The notes beneath the pieces are model-generated. The model had not been told where the DNA came from and searched no databases. It saw only the letters and a list, made by a program, of their open reading frames with translations. From assembly GCA_012861695.1 (NCBI GenBank), contig JAAOOA010000056.1, positions 10,491,207 to 10,555,206 on the forward strand: a DNA stretch of 64,000 bases. Reading direction: 5' to 3'. Shown piece by piece: positions 24,787 to 39,200 of this stretch. Both the position numbers and the translations under genes were made by a program. Position 1 is the first letter of the stretch. Each line of letters starts with the position of its first letter. Source of the stretch: Trematomus loennbergii (taxonomy: Eukaryota > Chordata > Actinopteri > Perciformes > Nototheniidae).

Positions 24787-27349
24787 TTAATAAATTGTGA
24801 AAATATTTTCTCCGATTAATTGATAGTAAGATTGATTTTGAGTGGAGACCAGAATTGGAGTTTAAATAATAATAATACATTTTAATTTACATATCTGAAT
24901 TTTATGAATGTAACAATTGGTTTATTTCTTATTTTTGTACTTGTTAACACTGACTTTTTTCTGATGGTCAAGTGCCTAACAGACCCCATTGTTACGATTA
25001 GATTGAACATGTTTTAACTGCATTCATTCATAAATCCTTTGGTTATTTTCATTCACAAGCACATTTTTTTCCCCTAAGCTTTGAGCAGGTTGGCATGTAT
25101 AGAATTTGCCTAACAATTGTCGGGAGAATCTGCAGCAAACCAGATTTTACGAGGTGGGATGTACATTTGTGATCTAGGTCTATGAGGTGCCTTTCTGCTG
25201 GAACACATGAATGTATACAGGCTGTTTAGTGGAAGAAGATGTTTACCTGGAAATGAAAAACAGTTGAGCATCATTTCAGCCTCTGTGTTTGTCTTTAGAT
25301 AGAAAAGGCTATTATGTGCTCCTTTCCCTTTTCTGAGAAAGTGAAGGGTTGATGTTATTGTTTGTTTGGAAGATTGGAGGCTGGAGAGACAGGCGTCCTA
25401 TTAGATGTGATGTTGGCTCACAGTTTTGTGTTGTACAGCAGCTCTCACAGTGGAGGCCTGGCATCAGGTGCAATATGGCTCAGAGGTATTGGTGTCTGGC
25501 CATAAAATACTGTATCTGCTGGGAAGTGGCTAAAGCACCAGCAGCACGCAGACGCTGGGAAACAGAAACTACACTTGGCCATTCATACACAAAACTTCTG
25601 TTATTTCCTTGTGCAAGGGTGTGTGTGTTTGTGCACATGCCAGCTGTGTTTCAGTGTGGCAGTGTATTTGATTTTAGCATTTCTCACCTCAGTGGATGGC
25701 AATTTAAAACCACCAAATGGAATATTTCAGAGCCCTTTCCCAAATTGCAGTGACACACTCATGAGGTAATAGTCATTCTCTAGAAAGCCTCTTTTCTGTT
25801 TCTGTTGTATGGAGCCCATTTCCCACTCATCAGGCATGCAGACAAGCATATACTGTAGTGAGGGGCTGCGATTATGCACATTCTATCAGTATGAAATGTG
25901 AAGGTGCAGCACAGCCATGCAGATAAAATCCTTCTCTTTGGGGACATCAATTTAAGATTTCTGTCTACTAAGGTTGCTGTCCCGGCTCTTGCATTGTTGT
26001 ATTCCTTGTTGTGCTGATGAAAAATTATTTTCTCTTCCCTCCATATTTTATGACTCTGGCTCAGAGTACAGCTTGTCATAGATCTAAGAGAAAAGCGCTT
26101 CGATTTCTAAAAACAAAATTGCCTCTAAATATAACTGCTTAAGCCGCAGCAGCTCTGATTTTGGGCAGACCCTGAAGATTCATGATGAAGGGAAGACAGC
26201 AAATATACAACAAAGGTTTTATTTATTTTCCCCCTTGCGCATTTCCGCGGATCAATGGTTAGTTTCAATGTTAACACACTCTATAATTTTAATTTCCTCT
26301 TCTTGTTCTGCACTTTTCATAATCAATACTAAGGGGAGTGTCTATGTATAACACTGCGGTTTGTCTTTGTTGCATTTACCAACGAGGTGTGGATACTTTG
26401 CAGCGAATGATGCCTCCCAGGATGTTTGTTGACCTTTGTTTTGCCTGCTGAGGGCTCTATCTTTCCAGTCAGTGCTCTGTAACCATGCCTCACTGATGGA
26501 TATCTCTATATCGGCTGACTCACCTTTAAGGTCAGGTGCAAATCAATGCAGGTTTTTTTGTACTTAAACTTTGATTGCTAGGAGTGGTGCTGTTGCCTCC
26601 CCCTGTGTTTGTGATAGGCCATCATCATGAACAATGATGAAATGCTATCCCGGAAGAAAAGGTGTCCTTGACTAAGCATTCACTACAGTCAATCCTGAGG
26701 AAATGGAGTATCAAACAGAGAGAGGAAATAATACATGCCAAAAATAAATCAAGTAGAGGAGCTTGAAAGCGCATAGCTCAGTAGGCATGTGGATATTGGG
26801 TTTAGGATTTGTTTGAAGACAGATAGCGAGACGTATGAAGCGTGAAGGAAAACATTTTTCATGCATAGATACACTGGTGGCCAAAGTGGTGTTGAAAGCA
26901 CGGCTCGTATCTCTTCGGAACTCTGATATTTTGCATTTCAGTTTTGTTTAAATATTCATGATTTATTGATTTGAACAAATTGCTGTGAATGTTTGTGTAC
27001 AGCATGAGTGTTTGCATGAGGTCGTACAGTTCATTTTTTGCATTCTTTAATCGTTCGGACATAAAGGACATGTATGCAGAAGTATCTGAATGCTTTATTT
27101 TATTCCCACTTGAATTTCAGCAAATGTGTCTATAGTATATGACTCGAAGAAATAGATCTAATGGCAAATAATGCATGAAACCTCAGACAAAGATGATTCT
27201 AACATGGCACCTAATGAAAGTGAAAGTTAACATTCAAGATTATTTGGGGATTCTCGGGCTCTGCATAAATCACCTATCTTAAAAAAGGAACAAGTGTATT
27301 AACTTGTGAGATAGCAAGCTTTGGTGAAAAGATCATAACGAATCATTAA

Positions 27350-27729
27350 AGGTAGGGTAGGTAAGTTTGAGAAACCGGCTCGAGATACACTTTTGTTATA
27401 TTCCATGGAATGCTCTTAACATCCCGATAGCAATGAATATCTTAAGTGCTTTGACAAAAAATACATAAAAAAATGTCATCTGTGGAAGCCGTAATACTGT
27501 AAAAAGTACGACCAATCATTTTAGCCGGCCTGGCTAAAATAACTGGATGGCCTACCTGCCTGTCAGCCTTCCATCTGTGCACAAACTTATCTCGTGCCCT
27601 CATTGGTCATGTGCGCGTTCGTGTGTGTTGGAGGAGGGGCTCTGTAAGGAAGTGGCAGATTTTCTCCGGTTGTGTATTTTCAAATTCTAGCGATCTCGAG
27701 CCGGTTTCTCAAACTTACCTACCCCACCT
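27350..27729 (+). mobile_element. 380-bp TTAA MITE, copy A
   Basis: TTAA lies at 27346-27349 and 27730-27733. Terminal inverted repeats of more than 35 bp start AGGTAGGGTAGGTAAGTTTG and include GAAACCGGCTCGAGA. There is no coding content. A second copy of equal length lies in opposite orientation at 49333-49712. Strand assignment is arbitrary and only records relative orientation. Confidence 0.9.
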
Positions 27730-27876
27730 TTAAGTAAGCAAAGCTGTTCTAATACATAGAAACTTGAATCATACCATAGTGAAAGGTTCAGCTTTTCAGA
27801 GAAGAAGTGTTATTGGCCATGAAACATCTCATTATTGTACCAGATGCTTAAGACTGAAGGAAGAAGTCAACTTCTG

Positions 27877-27911
<35 letters not shown>
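27877..27911. repeat. (CTTT)n microsatellite
   Basis: About 8.5 CTTT units in csmd3 intron 1. Confidence 0.95.
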
Positions 27912-30149
27912 GTAAAGGCTCCGTGGAAAACACATGCTCACAGAAACTATAACACTGGGGCTATAATTGTAAAGTAATATATATCCAAGTTTGATGACAT
28001 TTTAGTGGCTCAGGTGATGGAGACTGCCATGGTGAGTCATATGGTGGCTCAGTGTCAGGCACTTCCTGTCTGCTTGTTGACATGTCCGTGAGCATGACAA
28101 CCAACTCTACATTGTTCCAGATGGATGCGTAAAATGTTGCTTAAAAATGTTGTAAAAAAGTCACTACGACACTACAGCATCTCCCAAAGGCCTGATAAGA
28201 GCCCTGCAAATGACTTTCTCTGTGATTGTCAACACGTTAGAATAATGTTTCAGACATATTACATAGGAGGCTCAGCCAGAACAAATAGTCCTTTGCAAGG
28301 TAATGCATCTATGGGGCTGCTTTTGGCAGATGGCCCTCATTCAGTGTTATCAACATTCTGTCTTTTGTTCTCAACCTTAATGCCTCCCTAAGACATATGC
28401 ATGTTGCCCCATTAATGCGTTGATTTAACGCTGACAGGTGCCAAAAGGGGGCGCTACAACATTCATTTTTATGCCAGAATGTTGAATGGCATCAATCAGG
28501 GCACAAAAACGTTCATTTTTTAAATGACTTCGATTGCTTTAAGCACCAGACTTTTGTTCGATTAAAAAACTTTGTTGTGTTGTTAGAAAAAAAAATATTT
28601 GACATGCACTCAACCACATAAACTGTAGACAGTCAATAATAGACAGTTAATAAAAGACAAATACAGCAGAATAGACAGCAGATAAATTCAATACAGAATA
28701 TAAAGCAAATGGAAAACAATACATTTCCCAAAACAGTTTCACTGCCAGGGCCTGAAAATACTTTTCTTTCCTACCAGTTGAATCTGCCCTGCAAGATCCT
28801 AAAGCAATTACCTGAAGGGAGCAGATCAAACTGTGAATGCTTATTTTCCAAGCCTGTTTAATCATGGTCTGTTAAAAATAGTCGATTGGGATGGGCAATC
28901 TTTCATACCCATCAGCAATAGCCCATTACCCAGTGGTCTGTTTGTCACTCATAATCATTCAGATGGCAGTAAATGACTCCTCCTCCTCTCTCCCTGCTGC
29001 CCATAATCATTTCTCTTTATGGCCCAACTACAAATCTCCATTAATGGTGGAGGAAAAGGTCTTGGCTGTTTACTTCTTTAAGGGACACCTATGCTTTCAC
29101 ACAATACCTGAAAAGCTAAATGTTTCTTTCTCGTTGCCTCCATATAGTAATTCCTGAAAAACGAATTTAGCCTGCAATAAAATCTAGTATCAATATCCTC
29201 TATAATGCGTTTTTTCATTTTCAATCTTACTCGACATCCACAGTGTCCAACAATGTAGTTCATTACCTGGTTGATTTGGCTCAAAACCTCTGTATAAACA
29301 GGGCAAATGAAAGAGAATCACATTCAGTAGACTGGTTTCACTCCTTGCATTTGTGAGAGGCTCTTCAAGGTCAAAAAACACAAATAAATATGCCTGTACT
29401 CACTCACACACGAAGGCTTGCATTCAATTCAGACTGACAAAGAGGCAACCGCCTTCAGAAATATCATCAGGGTGGGAGACAACAGATATTTTCCTGTCTG
29501 TGTTTTGCTCAGCAAGCATAGCAATCAGTTATAAGCATCAAAGGTGTGGTGCTGTGAAACCGTGGTATTTGTGTGTATATCCAAAGGCAAGGGTAAATCT
29601 AACTATTTGAGGAACAGCTGGGACCCATCTTAAGCTGTCTGTCAGCCAGCCTTGCTGCCTGCTGAGGCACGTTTTTTTCCAGACTCGTACGTTATGATAC
29701 TGATTCATATTTCTGAACCGCATTGCCCCACTGTGCAATCACAGCATGTTGTTAATTTGGTTTCTCATCACAATTTATCGTTGGTATCGCAACGTGGCTC
29801 TAACACGGGGTCGGACCAAAACCCCAGGGAGTGCGTTTTAACAATTTAACTGATGATAAAGGTCGGACAGGCATCTAAGTAGTGACAGTGGATTTCAAGG
29901 AAGACATACATTAGGCGTGAGACTTACATGTATGCAATCATCTACAAGGAAGCACATGTTGTTGTTCTGATTTGCTTTGAAGGAATAAGATGAACGATTA
30001 CAACAATGTTCTTTTTATAGATGCAGCTTTTATGGAGATGTCAGTGCTTAACATATAACAAGCTCATGATTCATATCTCACAGATTGTAAAGGGGGATTT
30101 TAATTCATAATGGATAGCTTATCTGAAAAAAACTAACGGGGGGCTATGG

Positions 30150-30290
<141 letters not shown>

Positions 30291-33200
30291 GGTTGTGGTG
30301 AGTGGAGGGAGGGTGGCTGTGAATGTAAAAGAGTAGTGAAATTAAGGAAGGGTTACATAGATGCAGATATTCTGGAGGATGAAAGTAATACATATGGATC
30401 TGTGAAGCAAAGAGAGGGAGAGAGGGAGAGAGAGGGACTGAAAAAGGAAAAATAATAAAAAATAATATTTTGCGCATATTTTGTTATCTGTTCTGTCATC
30501 TTCAGGAAATCAGAACAATCAGCCTCACAGACATGGCTAGGCAGCTCACACAATCAACCCTGCTCTGAACATAAGTCATCTAATTCCTGACAAACATTTA
30601 AATATTTAATTGCTGAAGTTTTTTTTAACTCTGGGCGATAAAAGAGAGCCTCAAATGAAAGCAGTAACACTTGACTTGCCATTTAAAGTGTCTGGGTCTA
30701 ATTGCTACTGAGCCCCACACAGGGTTTAGGGGCTTCTCTCTGTGCTCTGCTGATATTTTTTTTTACCAGGATTGCTTTAGCGCCTTCAACGGTTAACTCA
30801 CTTCTTAAAGATGGTGTGCTAACATTGACCTTGGTAAACTAAATTCTAGTTTACTTGACGTTTGCTCATAGATATGTAGCAGCGATTATTTAAAACTGCA
30901 GATCCCTAGTTTTCCCATGGCTGTTTTATCCGTCCGACTCACACATTCATACATTTAAGAAAAGTGCTATTAGTAATTATTCAGTTTTAAAATGTAAAGG
31001 TTTATTCCAGTGATTTCATTTCCAGAAAAACTGAAAGGTCGCAATGGTTTGGGTCAGGTTCTAAAAGACTGGATCCTACATTTCCCACAATGCACCTGAA
31101 AACATATTTTCATTAGATCCTTCCTTCCTTCAAAATATCTTCATTTTTTTCAAATCCAACACCCCTAACTAGTCACACAAGTATTTCAGCGATAGAGCCT
31201 AAACAGAGAATACTCTGACAACAGCATCAGCTCTTTTCAGACTTTATAGAACTTCCACCAGAGACATTAAAGAAGCTATAGTTTCCGGCTGAGAGGCACT
31301 CCTCATAAAAGTTTGTTGCTGCCATTGTTACTGTTAGATATTTAGTACAATTGCATCATCCTATGGCCACGGCCAGGTTGAATTTAGTTTTAGAAAAATG
31401 TTTTTATAATTAAGCTCATGAAAATGGAAGAGGTGACTCTCCAGGATAAACAATAGACTGAAGCCGTGCATCAGTATTCAAATAGTGTGCTGTTATGCAT
31501 TTCTGTCCTCATAATGATCTGATCCTCCAGCTTTTACTGAAGTGAATTAAGTCTAAACTGTTACTTTGGATTCAACTGCAGGTGGGCTCACTATCAGTAA
31601 TGGGCTATCTTTCTCAAACTTGTTTTTCAAGGCCATTTTAAAAGGCAGCGTGGGTGGGGATCATTCTGCAATGTCTTTTAGTGCTATTCATTAGCTATAA
31701 TTTTTCTTTGAACTGTCTTACCTACACCCATTCAAACTATGAAATGCTTTAAGTTAGAAACACAAGGAAAACATAGCTGTATATGATAATATGTTGGTGA
31801 CTCTTTTAGTGATAGCTTTGTTAAAAGGAATGCAATGTGGATCAGATATCTCACAGGAAGACTCTATATTAGTTAATTTGATTCAAGAATGGGTGAAGCC
31901 TCAATGATCAAGGAACATAGAAACAGACAAAATCTAACCAAGTAAAAATAAATATACCAGTAACTTTTAGGTCAAAACACGCTGCCACATACCATTGGGT
32001 CAGTTAAGAGGGCTGTCCTGCTACAGTACATACGATATCCTTGAAAGCAGCAATAATGCATGTGTCAGGTTGGAGGTTGTCCATGTTGGATAATGTTGAC
32101 CCTGTAGGTAGGCTATGTATCAATGCTGAAAATGTGCCCTGATTACTCTGGTCGCTCAATGACAGTTGGAATAATTGCAATTCAGACATACCTTGGAAAG
32201 ATCAACCCCTCCCCACACACTTCAGTTAGAGCAGCAGCTCATCATGAGACACAACATCATAAAACCTTATGGCCGTGATATATCCTTTATCTGTAACCGG
32301 ATCTATAAGAAGGTCAGTACACTTGATCCCTGCTGCAGGAGACGGGAATTGGTCTCGGGGGTCAGTCATCTGGACAAGTGGTGGAGATATATATTGTCAG
32401 GGACTCTGGGTCAGGACCCCTATGAGGGTAATATCCTATAGTTACTGCGAGAAGTAAAGATTGGGGAAAATTGTACCATACAATTATCATATTTGTCCAA
32501 ACAGTGGTATTTTGGGGAGTACAGTAAACAGCTGCAGGGCTTTCTCCTAAAGTAATGAAACAGCTTGACATGAGGGGAATTCATTGTTGGTTTGTGTCAG
32601 AACATTGTGTTTGCTCAAATGTATAAAAGGCGTCCATATTATCAGAAACAAATAACTACTGTTTATCTAGTTAAAGGCAATTTCAGCTGCCAAGTGATCT
32701 GTGTCTGTATATGGCCAACACTATGCAAAACATCCTTTACCTACCGAGTGTGAAAAGCTAATTACACTAGGAGTAAATTGTAGGGGGGTAAACCATGCAT
32801 CTTAATTAAGTTTGCATTTCATTAGACAAGGTGCAAGATAGCCTCAAATAAAATGGACCTTCTCTCTTGCAGTGTGTGGAATCATTGTCAGACGTTGTCA
32901 GTGTGGGTGTTGGAGCATACTTAATGTGGAAATGTGGAAAAAAAGTTGTATTGTGTGAGAAAAGGCAAGCTGTAAATGTCTTTGCATGAGGGAGACAGAT
33001 TATGTTTGTATATGTGTTTGAGATACAGTTACTTAGCCGTGGAGCATTTGTTCATTTACATTTCTGTAACACCAAAAGGTTAGGCTGGCAATCAGATTAT
33101 TGTAGTTTGAGAATGATAGTATAATGCTTAACCTAATATGTCGAGGATATTGATTTTTCAGCAAGCTAGTGCAGCAAGGTGCAAAGATATATGTTGTGTG

Positions 33201-33754
33201 GGCTGTGAAACAGAGTGTTAAGGGCTTGTGGCACCAAATTGGAAGACCTTGCTTGTTGCTATTCTCTAAGGGCTTTCTGACCCACTGCAAAGAAGTGGGC
33301 AGTAATAATACAGCACTAGCTTTTTGTGCAATATAACATTGAAAACATCATAGTCCCACATTTCTCTTCCATAATGACAGCTGTTTTTGTTACAGCCTAT
33401 TGTTTTTTTTAATTAGAAATGGAACTGAAAACATAAATGGAAACACAAAACTTGGCTCTTGTTCAGCTAACAGCATCTGCCAGCTGGAAACATTGAGCAT
33501 TTTTCAAATTATTTGTGGGAGAATTATTGCACCTGGAGTTTACAGGGTTCACACAGTTGTTACAATGAAAATGTTGCATGGAATAGCATCTGTACAGACC
33601 TACTAAAAAGTTTTAAAGCCACTCTGTTTATTTATTGCTACTCGGATGTGTGCACCATTCAATATTAAGTACATTCTCTGTAAGGATTTCTACAATGTGC
33701 TTGTTTCCTTCCACATGTTGAAAAGCATGCATTTTATCACACACTCTCACTTGA

Positions 33755-34021
<267 letters not shown>

Positions 34022-36241
34022 TAAGGAAGAGGCCCTGAAGGCACGCACCTTGAAGGCTGCGTTTAGTGGCAAGTAAAAGGGGGGGGAAGCCTTCAATGAT
34101 CATCTCTGCTGAAAGGTTCATATAAAATGTACCCATGATAAAGACTGCTCATTATTGTCAGGCACGTCAGCAGTATTGTGTGTGGAGTGTAGTACAACTG
34201 TGGACAGTTTCTGACATGGTTTGGGCAGAAATCAAATGCCCTTCTGAACTTCGGAAACTCATATTAGATTTTACATTTACCCTATTTTTTGTTTTGGTAT
34301 CAAATGATCACAGGAGTTCTTGCACACTAACTTAAACATAATATACATATCATTAAAATGTATATTATGAGCAGCAATAGGAAAAACAAATACATGATTC
34401 TGTTCAAACAAAAAGTACAGTACAAAAAGTCCAGACCATGTCCTATGTGAAACACAATTGAAACAGCCCTGTGTTTATATTCAAAGCAACCCTTTAACCG
34501 GAAAGTTTTAAGCCTGCCATCATTAATTTCTGAATGAGCTAGCTAAATTGGCTTTAGTTATTAACAGGTCAGCTCAGTAGCTGCACTGCTTAACTGGAGG
34601 AGATACAGATTAAGAAAGTCAATAAAATCAAAACACTAAGACTTTTCTTTGGTAACAACTGTTAACTGTGCTTTCTGCATTCAACTGGTCTATAAAGATT
34701 CTTCTATGGTTCTTTTATATAGTTCGATGTACTCCTTTTTTTTCTCTAACAGGAAATGTGGCTCTCACTGTGTTTGATCATACAGGACGGTAAATTCCCT
34801 CTGTGGCTGCATACTGTTTAATGATCAAATTTAATAAATACACAATTTAGTGAGATGTCATTTTTGCTGTAAAAGCTCATCCTAATGAACTGATGTATAG
34901 GATATCTTTACTGATGCAGACACGATGCTGCTCATAATAGCCAGTGCATGTATCAATACAATACAGTATTGGAGGCGTTTGTATGAAGTGCATATTTAGA
35001 TTAATAAATGATAATGTTTCTTATTAAACATACTTAAATCACCAACATGACCTCAATCAAACTCTCAAACATTAACAATTGGTGCAACTGTGCAGGCTGT
35101 AAGACATCAATTATTGACCACCCTTGTGGGAGAAATCCTTTAATATATAAATATTGAGTTGTTTGGCCATAAGGAGAACATATAATATGTGTGATTCAGA
35201 AAGAACCATTAACTGCCATATCTTTGGAAGTTTTTTCTCTATTTCCCCAAATGAAACACCTTTTAAAGTGTTTGGATTTCAAAGATAAATGCCAAAAAGG
35301 TTTCATATTTGTCTTGTCAAACCAAATTGCTCGAAATAAACCCCCTCTTTATAGATAATATGTTCTGTGTACTATGAGAAGATTATGTCGCGTCTGAGCT
35401 GATACACATGCCAGCTCTTAAACCTGTCAAAAGCTTTTTTTCTTTAAGGAAATCTTATAGTGTCTGATGATCCACTTGTATTCACAAGCATGCACTGTCA
35501 CAGGTGAGTGTGGGGTCCAGCATTTTTCTCTGAAACAATCTAAAAGACAGTGCCAAAAGGAGATCTCCTGCCTCATTTATGTAACTCATAATCTGTAGAG
35601 GTGCAGAAAATCACATGCTTATACAACGGACGATGTATAGGGAGGAGGGGGTGAATAATAGAAGAGCTGAATCATCGTTGAAACTTTAGCAAATGAATCA
35701 CTTTGGATACTTTTGTTGCATAATGCTGCTTTCAAGGCTTATGATCTCACATAGTTTTGCCGCATATATTCTGCCTATGACTTTGCATATTGTTCTTTGA
35801 AAGAATGATTAAGTATGGTATTTAGCTTTATCTCCTTACAAGTGGAACAAATACCTTACATCAAGCCAAAACTCAAAATATGCATTGCCTCAACAGATGC
35901 TCAAAAATGGGTTATAAACGATAACAAACATTCTGTCGACGTTGCTTCATATGCTGAGATACATTTATGGCTGTTATGTAGCCTGTATTAAGAGTTTTCA
36001 CAGAGCCAGATTTTTAAATCAGTGCAAATAATGATTTTAAAGATCAGAAACACTGTCAAACCTTAATGAAATGTTGTTAAAGATCCTCTTTAATCCGTGA
36101 AACAGCAGTGGTCAAAGGAGAGACATCCTCTCAATTGAATGAATCTTCTCAGTTTCCGATTATTCCTGAATGCAGCCAACATATTCCACACTCCCACTAA
36201 CACATAAACGCAATCTGGTGATTAGACCGAGAGCAAAACAC

Positions 36242-36276
36242 CTGTGACATACTGTAGATTCTACAGTATGTCACAG
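36242..36276. repeat. 35-bp perfect palindrome (17-bp arms, 1-nt loop)
   Basis: The arm CTGTGACATACTGTAGA is followed by T and its exact reverse complement. Confidence 0.95.
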
Positions 36277-39200
36277 TGTAGAAGACGCGTGAAGAGGGAT
36301 CTGTTCGCTGTTGTGTCTTTTTTTAATTAACATTATTAGAACAATTGCTCAGTAGGTACTGTAAGAAAGTGTCCAGCTCTAGCTAGCGAACGGTTTTGCT
36401 AAAATATCACATGTTATGATATGTAAAAGCCAAGCGTCAAGTTTTCGTACATAGAATCATTGCTAATAGCGCACATTTAACTATGGACACGAAGAGCAAC
36501 ATGGCAGAAAGATAAGCAGTCCCGCTGCGTCTGTAAACTTGAGGTAAGTTGTTATAAGTGAGGGGAATTGTTAAGTTAGTCCACTCTAAATGTGTTTAAT
36601 GCTGCTAGGTATAAGCTAGCCAAAAAGCTAAAGTGTAGCTAATGTTATTTTTTCAAACGACTGCTTACTGTCACGATGTAATGGATTCACGTTATTTAAC
36701 AGAGCCATAATTAATTAGGTTATTAGGTTCACCTGTGCCTTTCTGGATCTTACAAAGTCACAGTGGAGATGCTTATAGAGATTATATACATACATTTGAG
36801 TTTTTATTTTCAGTTTTTTTTCAATTGGCCGAATTAGTTATGTTAAAACAATTGAAATAATTGTTCAATATAGTACAACTCAAAACAATTAACATTACAA
36901 CATTTTTGGATGAAGCTTTTTCATTTGGGGTTATGCTATTCAGGATGCATTTGTTGCCCTTTTATACAACAGGTTGGTCATACTGTCATTTGTACATGAG
37001 CGTTTTGTTCCCATACTACATTTCCATTTGATCATGTTGTTGGGCAGTAGTTCTATCAGAAGTGCATGTAGCATGAGTTTGTCCGTTTTTTGTCTATATT
37101 GGGTTTTGGCAGGGGCTTTGATTAAGGTCTGCTGACATGCTTACTCATCCAATGGCATCTCTCAGATAAGGCTTATCTTATCTTGTTGTTTATCTCAATT
37201 ACCAAACATTTATTACATTACATTACATTAGATTATAACAAACAACTGGTCCTGTGATTTAAACAAATATATTACTGGCTTATCCTAAGACATTAGTGTC
37301 GTGCTGGTATATGGATGGAAGGAAGTTTGGAAGGGCAAGAAACAGGAAACAATGATGCATGATCTAACTTGATTTGGAACAAGTTGTCCCTTGTTCGGCC
37401 TGTTTATTTATAATTACTTTAATTCATGTGCAAGATATTTTGACAATATAGGTGACTGTTCCGAAGGTTGTCTCATTGTACAGGGTCAGTTTAATTATTG
37501 GTGTTATTTCTGATTAATCTCTCTTATGACACAATCCGTGACATGGGAGAAGGGCATTGCTTGCCTTGAGTGATGCAGGTTTGGTTTTCAGCTAAATGCA
37601 GCAAGCACCTGCAGCAGCTATTCACCCAACCATTATACACTGCAAAACTGACCCATTATCAAAGCTTGTGAGGCATTAAGCTCAAGGCTGAAGGCTAAAG
37701 ACAAAGCTCTATTATATTTATTATATACAGTATACTTATATTATTGAAATGTCTTTACACAAAAATATCGGAGAATAATTCATTTAGAAATGTTCAAGAT
37801 CTTGTTGTAATGTTGAAAAATATCTAGATGGAATGTAACACAGTAGGGCTGGGTTATGTTTTCCCCTGTATTCCTGATTGTAATATTTTTTGATATACCA
37901 TAATATGAAACTTAAGAGACTCTCAAGCTGGTAATCAGTGCAATTAACTGCCTTCCATTGTTAGTATTACGACTAATCATGTGTAACACAAAATTACAAT
38001 TACATGGAATAATTTGCAATTACATAATTAGGCCTATGTTGAATGACAGTACTTAGTGGACACAAGAAAATGGTGGTTCCATTTACTGCCTGCACTTGTA
38101 GAGATAACATGCTCTCCATTTTTCAGCAGAAAGCTTTCAAGGTAAAGAGCACAACTGTTTACCTTAACTGTTTTGTCCCCATAATGCTGTCAGTAGTTTG
38201 CAGTATGATAAAGATTCTGGCCAAAATTAGGTTGTAGACACATTAAGTATGCCTTTTTTTATTTCTCTCCAACTTTCGTCTTCTGGTACACAGAGGTTTT
38301 ATTTACTTTTGTTAGTGCAAGCATCTGTGGTAGATAGAGGTAGAGGCTGAAATCATATAAGGGATTGTCTGTGCAGAGTCTTGATGATAATGTGTGAATC
38401 TTATGTGCAGGATGCTAATCTACCAATGTGTTATAATCAGACTGTAGTAATTCAATATATACACATTTTTAGGCTTAATATTATCTATATAAAACCCTGA
38501 GATAACTAGGCTATACAATGTTTGTTCTGAAACACATGCAATCCAATATTAAAGGTTTATTAGGCTTCAACACGTCATGGTCAGTATCAAGGTCCAAATT
38601 TGGTTATAGGTGGTCTTGAATTGAACTACTACAGGGGTACAGAATATTGGGGGTTGGAATCACCAGAAGCCAAGCTATACCTATCATGATTCTTAAGTTA
38701 TCATACAATCATATTGCGATCTTCAACATTTTGTCATCTGCTTAGTATTGCATTAACATATAGTGTGATCTATTACCTTTTTCCTTCCATTGTTTTGAGG
38801 AAAACACCTGCCAGTTCTGCTGACTCAGCATTTGACCCAACCAGAAGAAAACACCATAAGCACCATATAGTAGACTGAAAAAGAAATAATTCCCAAAAAG
38901 CTTGACTTTCATAATTCTTTAACAGATCAAATATGCAAAAGAGAACAAAAGTGTTCCTTTATTGTTATTGCTTTCATTGCGTACAATAATATGATCAAAG
39001 GTTAGGGTAAGGGATATCAAGCAAACCCATTTCATGTACTTTAGTGTTACGTTTCTGGTTTTTGATGATTTTTGGTAATGGATTTACTACAGTTTCACCA
39101 AGAATAGCTCTGCCCTAATAGTTTTTAAAATAAAGATAAATTGTGCGTCTTTCTGTTGATACAATATTGGCACATCAAATATTGCAGTGCTTTGCACATT

